Positions 1 through 4,841 of a stretch of DNA of 7,244 nt are shown here, piece after piece. The position numbers and the translations under genes were made by a program. The stretch comes from Deltaproteobacteria bacterium. GTDB taxonomy: Bacteria > Myxococcota_A > UBA9042 > DTJE01. Numbering within the stretch: position 1 is the stretch's first letter; every line of letters begins with the position of its first letter. The stretch is from positions 1 through 7,244 of the forward strand of contig JADHTP010000161.1 in the NCBI GenBank assembly GCA_016784945.1. Direction: 5' to 3'. The notes below the pieces were generated by a model. It was given only the letters and a program-made list of their open reading frames with translations, made no database searches and had not been told where the DNA came from.

Positions 1-1
1 C

Positions 2-307
2 CTACTGGACCCGGACTACATCGGACTGCTGACCCTCATGCTGGTGCCAGGCACCGCCCTGGCCAACCGGGCCGGCAAGGGGTTGTTTCAGTTGCCCGAC
101 GCCCTGGGCATGCTGCGGGAGTTGCGGGCCATACTGGCCGGCATCGATGTGACCGGCGCCCGGTTCTCTGCCAACCACGCCTCCAACTACCTGCCCATCA
201 AGGGCGATCTCCCCGAGGACAAGGAACGACTCCTGGCCCTGGTGGACCGGGTCCTGGACACGGGTGACGATTCCAGCCTCAAGCCCGAGTGGATGCGGGC
301 GTTGTAG
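2..307 (+). CDS. Radical SAM family protein, C-terminal fragment (5' end outside window)
   Basis: The frame is open from base 2 and stops at TAG 305-307, giving the last 101 residues of a longer protein. No cysteine cluster (CxxxCxxC) is in view because the catalytic half lies upstream of the window. The visible tail has LTLMLVPGT, a leucine-rich helix (LPDALGMLRELRAIL), then SANHASNYLPIKG and LPEDKERLLALVDRVL, ending with PEWMRAL. From memory, a Pro-Gly-Thr turn after a beta strand followed by an 'NHASNYLPL..LPxDK..LL..ID' tail closes a group of stand-alone radical SAM proteins of the Elp3/MiaB/NifB superfamily. The substrate of that group is unknown to me. An internal ATG at 38 is not a real start, since the coding pattern continues upstream to the window edge. 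The gene converges on udk across a 90-nt gap. The family call rests on recalled tail similarity only. Confidence 0.62.
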   Translation, partial: LLDPDYIGLLTLMLVPGTALANRAGKGLFQLPDALGMLRELRAILAGIDVTGARFSANHASNYLPIKGDLPEDKERLLALVDRVLDTGDDSSLKPEWMRAL

Positions 308-314
308 GGCGTTC

Positions 315-332
315 ATCGTTGATCGTTGATCG
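315..332. repeat. Short tandem repeat of ATCGTTG (about 2.5 copies)
   Basis: ATCGTTG occurs at 315-321 and 322-328 and is followed by ATCG at 329-332. It lies immediately 5' of the inverted repeat at 340-361 and just after the stop of the upstream gene. Copy number may vary between strains, as short intergenic tandem repeats often do; that last point is inference. Confidence 0.7.
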
Positions 333-339
333 ATTGTAG

Positions 340-361
340 GGGACGGACACCTGTCCGTCCC
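340..361. repeat. Perfect inverted repeat, REP-like palindrome / possible bidirectional terminator
   Basis: GGGACGGACA (340-349) is exactly complementary to TGTCCGTCCC (352-361) with CC between, so a folded RNA would have about nine G/C-rich pairs and a four-base loop. It sits between convergent genes, where a hairpin could end transcription from either side. There is no T-run after the stem on either strand, so it is not a classical intrinsic terminator. From memory, GGGGACGGACACC-type palindromes recur between genes in deltaproteobacterial genomes and resemble REP elements mobilised by REP-associated Y1 (IS200-like) transposases. No transposase is in this window, so that link is inference. 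Confidence 0.65.
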
Positions 362-397
362 ACGTGCACGATCACGTTGACGGTAGACGCCCCCCCC

Positions 398-1024
398 TCA
401 GTCCTTGCGGGGGGTGAAGCCGCGGACCATGTTGCGGACCATGTCCACGGCGGCGGTGTTGAAAACCCGCCAGGGCAGGATGAAGTCCGCGTAGCGACGG
501 CTCTTTTCCACGAATTCCAGGTGCATGGGACGGACGGTGTTCAGGTACTGTCCGATCACCGAGTCGAGGTCCCGTCCCCTTTCCTGGATGTCCCGGCGCA
601 AACGACGGATGAACCGGATATCGTCGTCGGTTTCGATATAGATCTTCACGTCCATCAGGTCCCGCACTTCCTGAAGTTCCAGGACCAGGATCCCCTCCAC
701 GATGAGGGCCCCCCGCGGCTCCACACGCTGGGTTTCCGGACGCCGGGTGTGGGCCGCGAAGTCGTACACCGGCATGTCCACCGCCCTGCCCTCCCTCAGG
801 GCCTCCACCTGGGCCGCCATGAGGTCGGCGTCCACCGCATCAGGATGGTCAAAGTTGACGGCCTTCCTGTCTTCCAGCGACATATGGCCCAGGTCCCGGT
901 AATAGCTGTCCTGGCAGACCATGACCACGTTGTCCTCACCCAGTTCCCGGGCGATCATGTCGGCCACGGTGGTCTTGCCACACCCCGTGCCTCCGGCCAG
1001 TCCGATGACGATGTCCCTTGCCAT
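398..1024 (-). CDS. udk: Uridine/cytidine kinase
   Basis: This 208-residue cytosolic enzyme is predicted to phosphorylate uridine and cytidine to UMP and CMP in pyrimidine salvage, using ATP or GTP. The N-terminus carries the P-loop GGTGCGKT (residues 11-18). CQDSYYRDL (37-45) and NFDHPDA (57-63) match E. coli Udk's EDCYYKD and NYDHPSA. PVYDFAAHTR (85-94) matches the nucleoside-binding PVYSYVEHTR, EGILVL (110-115) is the Walker B-like strand, RRLRRDIQERGRDLDSV (140-156) is the lid, and TVRPMHLEFVEKS (163-175) is the typical C-terminal motif. The length is normal for the family. ATG at 1024 is chosen over an upstream in-frame TTG (1039) because GGAG at 1037-1034 lies 9 nt before the ATG and overlaps the TTG. 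It is the last gene of the operon, 23 nt after the S46 peptidase stop. Phosphoribulokinase/uridine kinase relatives are the only realistic alternative. Confidence 0.95.
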   Translation of the reverse strand: MARDIVIGLAGGTGCGKTTVADMIARELGEDNVVMVCQDSYYRDLGHMSLEDRKAVNFDHPDAVDADLMAAQVEALREGRAVDMPVYDFAAHTRRPETQRVEPRGALIVEGILVLELQEVRDLMDVKIYIETDDDIRFIRRLRRDIQERGRDLDSVIGQYLNTVRPMHLEFVEKSRRYADFILPWRVFNTAAVDMVRNMVRGFTPRKD

Positions 1025-1033
1025 GGTGAAAGA

Positions 1034-1037
1034 CTCC
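1034..1037 (-). promoter_or_regulatory. Ribosome binding site of udk (decides start)
   Basis: GGAG on the minus strand ends 9 nt before the ATG at 1024. An alternative TTG codon five residues upstream (1039-1037) overlaps this motif and has no such sequence in front of it, so the ATG is preferred. Confidence 0.7.
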
Positions 1038-1047
1038 AAAACGGATT

Positions 1048-3093
1048 TCAGTTACCCAGCAACTCCTTGATCAGCCCCTTGGCGCCGTAGATCTTCTGCA
1101 GGGCCTCGATGATGAACGGGGTTTCCACGGCCACCGCGCGGTTGATGCTTTCGTCGAACCAGAAGGCACCGCCCAACGACTGGATGTTCCCGTCGAAGAT
1201 CAGGCCCACCACCTCCGCCTTGCGGTTCACCACCGGGCTGCCCGAATTGCCGCCCACGATGTCACAGGTGCTCGCGAAATTCACCGGCGTGTCCATGTCC
1301 AATCTGTCCTTCCCCTCGATCCAGCGGGGCGGCAGTTCGTAGGGGAACTTCCCCGTGGCCCTCTCGTACAACCCCTTGAGACGGGTGACGGGCGTCACGT
1401 GTCGGTCGAACTCGTCGTAGCCCTTCACACTGCCGTAGGTCAGGCGGAGGGTGAAGGTCGCGTCCGGATAGGTGTCCATTCCTTCCACCGCGAACCGCGC
1501 CTGGGCGATAAGCTCCGCGTTCTTCTTTTCCACGGACTCCACTTCGTCCTCGTACCGCTTCCGGACAGCCCGGGCGGCCTCGTCGAAACGCCTCGCCAGT
1601 TCGATCATGGGGTCGTCGCAAGCCCCGACCCCGTCCTTCCACAACCGCCTGCGAAAGTCCACGTCCGCCAGTTTCGAGCCGTTCACCGCGGCCCTGGCCA
1701 GGCTTTCGGGCGACTCCCTGCCAAGGACCCGCCTGACCACCGGGTCGTCGGGCCCCAGGAATTCGCGGAGCTTGGTCAGCCAGAAGATGGCCTTCACCTC
1801 CTCCAGTTCGGGATAGATGGGCGCCGCCGAAAAGAGGCTCTGCTGGAGGGTTGGCAGGTTGGTGTCGCGGAACTCCCGCAGGCGCTCCTCGTTGGGCTTC
1901 TTCAGTTCGGTTTCCGCCCGCAGCAGGGCCTTCGCCAGCGCGAAGAGGCGCGACAGGCCCGCACCCCGACCCTCCAGCAGGTAATGTCGCTTCAGGATGC
2001 CCTTCAAGGTGGCCTGGGTCCCCGCGATGGCGTCCCATGCCTCACCGTACTTCGCCTTCAGGACGGGATCCCTGTCCACCTTCGCCCTCAGTCGGGCTTC
2101 CTCCTGCGCCTTGCGTTCGATGAACGCCCGGTCCAGCAGAGTCGCTTGCATGCCGTTGAACGCCTTGACCGAGTTCTCCACGAAGAAGAGGTCGCCCCGG
2201 GCGATCCGTGCCGATTCCTCCCCTATCCTCGAAAACTGGGTCAGCACGCCGCGGATCTCGGCCAGCAGTTGCAGTCGCATGGGGAACAGCACGTCCCGAA
2301 GGAAATCACCCTGGGCCGCCGTGATCATCCGCATGGTGCGTCCCGGGTGCCCGGTCACGAACACCAGGTCCCCATCCAAGGCCCCGCGCCGGCTGAACTG
2401 GAAGTGCTCGCCGATGCGGGCGGGCCGGCCATCCTCGTAGACCCGCAGGAAGGCCACGTCGAGGTCATAGCGCGGGAACGTGAAGTTGTCCGGATCCCCC
2501 CCGAAGAACGCGATCTGGAACTCCGGCGCAAACACCAGGCGCACGTCCTGGTAGCGCTGGTATCGATACAGGTCGTATCGCCCCCCGTGGTACAGCGTCA
2601 CCACGTCGCACCGCCACTTGCCTTCGGCGGCGCACTCCTTTTCGATGCGAGTCATTTCGGCCTTGCGGGCCTTGTTCTGCGAAGCGCCGGACTTCCCCCG
2701 GGTCGCCCCGCGGATCCGGTCGGTCACGTCGCGGATCTCCACCAGCCGGTTGATCTCCACGGCCGGGCACCGTACCTCTTCGCTGCGCCTGGCGGCGGTG
2801 AATCCTTCCTTCATCAGGTCCCGTTCGGCCGTTGACAACTGCTGTATACAAGGCGACGTGCAGTGATGGTTGGTCATGATCAGGCCGTCCCCGGACACGA
2901 AGGAACCCGAACACCCCCCCGCCAGGCGGACGGACGACAGGCGTACGTGATCGATCCACTGGTCCGGGGGGCTGAACCCGTAGGCCTTTTCGATGCGTTC
3001 CCTGGGCACCCCGTTCAGGGTCCACATGCCCTCGTCCGCCAGTGCGACGGTCGAAAACCCCACCATGAGAAGCAGAACCGGTAACGTCTTCAT
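1048..3093 (-). CDS. Secreted S46 family dipeptidyl-peptidase (DPP7/DPP11-like serine peptidase)
   Basis: This exported serine exopeptidase of 681 residues, normal for family S46, is expected to release N-terminal dipeptides in the periplasm or outside the cell. The signal peptide is MKTLPVLLLMVGFSTVALA, with cleavage predicted before Asp20. The chymotrypsin-like halves flank a long helical region, as in known S46 structures. Predicted triad: His77 in TNHHC (74-78), Asp212 in FPRYDLD (206-212) and Ser617 in GGNSGSP. Asn203-Phe204 fall where DAP BII has the N-terminus-binding Asn215-Trp216. Eighteen residues after the serine, in LIFDGN, is Gly635, where DPP11 has Arg673 for acidic P1 residues; Gly points to DPP7-like, non-acidic P1 preference. 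Phe633 matches the P2 hydrophobic determinant. Start: the ATG at 3093 has GAAGG 7 nt upstream and opens directly into the signal peptide; an upstream in-frame start would bury it. It lies 68 nt after the M32 stop and 23 nt before udk. Confidence 0.95.
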   Translation of the reverse strand: MKTLPVLLLMVGFSTVALADEGMWTLNGVPRERIEKAYGFSPPDQWIDHVRLSSVRLAGGCSGSFVSGDGLIMTNHHCTSPCIQQLSTAERDLMKEGFTAARRSEEVRCPAVEINRLVEIRDVTDRIRGATRGKSGASQNKARKAEMTRIEKECAAEGKWRCDVVTLYHGGRYDLYRYQRYQDVRLVFAPEFQIAFFGGDPDNFTFPRYDLDVAFLRVYEDGRPARIGEHFQFSRRGALDGDLVFVTGHPGRTMRMITAAQGDFLRDVLFPMRLQLLAEIRGVLTQFSRIGEESARIARGDLFFVENSVKAFNGMQATLLDRAFIERKAQEEARLRAKVDRDPVLKAKYGEAWDAIAGTQATLKGILKRHYLLEGRGAGLSRLFALAKALLRAETELKKPNEERLREFRDTNLPTLQQSLFSAAPIYPELEEVKAIFWLTKLREFLGPDDPVVRRVLGRESPESLARAAVNGSKLADVDFRRRLWKDGVGACDDPMIELARRFDEAARAVRKRYEDEVESVEKKNAELIAQARFAVEGMDTYPDATFTLRLTYGSVKGYDEFDRHVTPVTRLKGLYERATGKFPYELPPRWIEGKDRLDMDTPVNFASTCDIVGGNSGSPVVNRKAEVVGLIFDGNIQSLGGAFWFDESINRAVAVETPFIIEALQKIYGAKGLIKELLGN

Positions 3094-3100
3094 GATCCAA

Positions 3101-3105
3101 CCTTC
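3101..3105 (-). promoter_or_regulatory. Ribosome binding site of the S46 peptidase (decides start)
   Basis: GAAGG on the minus strand lies 7 nt before the ATG at 3093, which begins the signal peptide. The 68-nt spacer to the upstream gene shows no clear terminator, so read-through from the M32 gene is likely. Confidence 0.65.
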
Positions 3106-3161
3106 AAAGTGTCCTGGCCTTACGGTATATGGAAAATGCGGGGCGGTAAACGCCACGGACG

Positions 3162-4655
3162 CTACAGACCGTAAATCTCGCCGAACTTGTCTTCCAGATA
3201 GCCCATGGAAGGATCCACGGACAGGGGGCGCCCCGTCACCCGCCGGCAGAGATCCCCGGCAAAATGGAGCCGGCCGTGTCGATGAATGTGGCTGTTGAGC
3301 CAGGCCTTGATGGGGGCCAGTTCGCCGCGACCCAACCGATCGTCGAGATCCGGCAGGTCCTCACGGAGCTTTTCGTGGAACTGGGCTGCGTACAGGTTGC
3401 CCAGGGTGTAGGTCGGAAAATAGCCGAACAACCCCGCAGACCAGTGAACGTCCTGGAGCACCCCCTTGCGGTTGTCCGGCGGCTGGGTTCCCAGGAAGGA
3501 CGCCATCTTCTGGTTCCATGCCCCGGGAAGGTCCGCGATGGCCAGGCGGCCCGCCACCAGTTCGCTTTCCAGCTCGAACCGCAGGATCACGTGCAGGTTG
3601 TAGGTGATCTCGTCGGCCTCCACCCGGATCAATGATGGTTCACACACGTTGATCGCCCGGTAGAATTCCTCCACCGACACGTCGTCGAGCACCCCGGGGA
3701 AGGTTTCCTTCAGCACGGGAAGATAGTGCCGCCAGAAGGGTCTGGACCGGCCCACCAGATTTTCCCAGAAACGGGATTGGGACTCATGTATACCCAGGGA
3801 ACAGGGTCTCCCCGCAGGGGCCCGGTATCGCTCCGCGTCCAGGCCCTGTTCGTACAGGGCGTGGCCGGCCTCGTGGATGGAGGCAAAGAGGGCCGTGGCC
3901 AGGTTGCTGCCGTCATACCGGGTCGTTATACGGACATCCCGGAAGGTGCCGATGGTAAACGGATGAACCGAACGGTCCAGGCGGCCGGCGTCGGTGTCGT
4001 ACCCCATGTCCGTCACCAGTCGCCTGGCGAACGCCTCCTGGGCCGAAACGGGAAAGGCCCGTTCAAGGATGGACCGGTCCAGTGGCGCCGCAACGGATCC
4101 CCTGATCCGGTCCAGAAGGGCCACGGTCCTGTCCCGGACCCGCGACAACAGTGGTTTCAGGTCGGCCTCGGTCGTCCCCTGTTCATAGTCGTCCAGAAGG
4201 GCGTCATAGGGTTGGTCGCCGTTGATGGCCTCGGCCATCTCGCGGGTCAGGCTGACGACTTCCTGGAGATGGGGGCCGAAGGCCGGAAAATCGTCATCCT
4301 CTCGTGCCTTTTCCCAGGCCACCTGTGCCAGTGTGCAGGCCTCGGCCCGCCGGGCCACCAGGTCGTCGGGAACCTTCAGGGCCCGCTCCCGGGCCCGCCT
4401 GATTTCACGAAGGTCCGCCCGCAGTTCTTCGTCCAAGCCACCGGCGGCCCACAGTTCCTCCGCCAGGTCTCCCAGTTCGGCGGACTTGAGCCGCTCGTGG
4501 TGCAGACGGGCAATGATGGCGGTCTGGCGACCTCTCTGGATCGCGCCCTTCGGCGGCATGACCACCGACTGGTCCCATTCCAGGAGTCCTCCGATTTCGC
4601 TCAAGTCGTGGATCTCGCAAAACAGTTCCGTGAATCTCTGAATCCGGCTGTTCAA
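3162..4655 (-). CDS. M32 family metallocarboxypeptidase (thermostable carboxypeptidase 1 / Taq type)
   Basis: This zinc carboxypeptidase removes C-terminal residues from peptides. It has no signal peptide and should be cytosolic. All five M32 signature motifs are present in order: HPF (231-233), DVRIT (240-244, DxRxT), HEAGH (261-265, zinc ligands His261 and His265 with catalytic Glu262), HESQSR (290-295, Glu291 the third zinc ligand), IRVEAD (343-348) and GVLQDVHW (398-405). The spacing from the first zinc His to the third-ligand Glu is 30, as in Taq carboxypeptidase. Length from the chosen start is 497 residues, typical for the family. TTG at 4655 is chosen because GAGAGGGG lies 6 nt upstream; an earlier in-frame TTG at 4706 would add 17 residues that do not look like the family N-terminus. 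It is the first gene of the operon and is divergent from the lipoprotein hydrolase. Confidence 0.96.
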   Translation of the reverse strand: MNSRIQRFTELFCEIHDLSEIGGLLEWDQSVVMPPKGAIQRGRQTAIIARLHHERLKSAELGDLAEELWAAGGLDEELRADLREIRRARERALKVPDDLVARRAEACTLAQVAWEKAREDDDFPAFGPHLQEVVSLTREMAEAINGDQPYDALLDDYEQGTTEADLKPLLSRVRDRTVALLDRIRGSVAAPLDRSILERAFPVSAQEAFARRLVTDMGYDTDAGRLDRSVHPFTIGTFRDVRITTRYDGSNLATALFASIHEAGHALYEQGLDAERYRAPAGRPCSLGIHESQSRFWENLVGRSRPFWRHYLPVLKETFPGVLDDVSVEEFYRAINVCEPSLIRVEADEITYNLHVILRFELESELVAGRLAIADLPGAWNQKMASFLGTQPPDNRKGVLQDVHWSAGLFGYFPTYTLGNLYAAQFHEKLREDLPDLDDRLGRGELAPIKAWLNSHIHRHGRLHFAGDLCRRVTGRPLSVDPSMGYLEDKFGEIYGL

Positions 4656-4661
4656 TGGTGT

Positions 4662-4669
4662 CCCCTCTC
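4662..4669 (-). promoter_or_regulatory. Ribosome binding site for a TTG start (M32 carboxypeptidase)
   Basis: GAGAGGGG on the minus strand, 6 nt before TTG 4655-4653. It decides between this TTG and the upstream TTGs in the same frame. No in-frame ATG exists near the conserved N-terminus. Confidence 0.6.
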
Positions 4670-4827
4670 GATGAGCCAACCTAGCCCATCGTCCCCGGGG
4701 GTTCAAGATCCGGGCAAGGGTGCCGGACCCGTCCAGGCAGGCCAGGCCGTATATTGGAACCCCACCGATTTACTGACGACAACTGTTGACTATGAGGCCC
4801 TGTTGTTGGATTTTCTTTCTACCAGTT

Positions 4828-4834
4828 GGGGAGG
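4828..4834 (+). promoter_or_regulatory. Strong ribosome binding site of the lipoprotein hydrolase
   Basis: GGGGAGG lies 7 nt before ATG 4842. This near-ideal Shine-Dalgarno sequence fixes the start at the lipoprotein signal peptide and suggests efficient translation. Confidence 0.75.
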
Positions 4835-4841
4835 TCCGTCC

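Larger units (their letters stand above)
308..397. other. Convergent intergenic gap with repeats and no gene
   Basis: These 90 bases separate the stop of the radical SAM-like gene from the stop of udk. They hold, in order, a tandem heptamer, a perfect 10-bp inverted repeat, a weaker 5-bp hairpin (ACGTG 362-366 with CACGT 373-377) and a run of eight C at 390-397 touching the udk stop codon. No ORF or RNA gene is evident. The cluster looks like an inserted small repeat element rather than a simple terminator. Confidence 0.6.
4656..4841. promoter_or_regulatory. Divergent promoter region between the peptidase operon and the lipoprotein hydrolase
   Basis: These 186 bases must hold both promoters if the two units are transcribed independently. 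On the plus strand TTGACT (4786-4791) matches the -35 consensus at five of six bases, but the best -10 at 17-bp spacing, GATTTT (4809-4814), is poor. On the minus strand TATACG (4753-4748) is a possible -10 with no good -35. The imperfect palindrome GACAACTGTTGAC (4778-4790) overlaps the plus-strand -35 and could be an operator. The region is locally more AT-rich than the flanking genes. Promoter positions are tentative. Confidence 0.4.

Noticed and set aside
340..361. Classical rho-independent terminator
   Set aside because: The stem is strong but no T-run follows on either strand, and the adjoining tandem repeat points to a repeat element; a terminating role is possible but not shown.
326..1090. 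A 254-codon plus-strand frame covering udk
   Set aside because: It is antisense to udk, whose motifs are unambiguous, and also runs through the repeat-containing gap; composition is that of a shadow frame.
1262..2038. A 258-codon frame on the same strand as the S46 gene but in another register
   Set aside because: Gly/Arg/Pro-rich low-information translation inside the S46 coding region; no start context and no family resemblance.
1399..2835. A 478-codon open frame on the plus strand, antisense to the S46 peptidase gene
   Set aside because: It lies wholly inside a confidently identified gene, its translation is rich in His, Pro, Gly and Arg with no recognisable domain, and such frames are expected opposite high-GC coding DNA.
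4692..4701. CCCCGGGG palindrome upstream of the M32 gene as an operator
   Set aside because: A short G/C-only palindrome is expected by chance in DNA of this composition and has no neighbouring promoter element.
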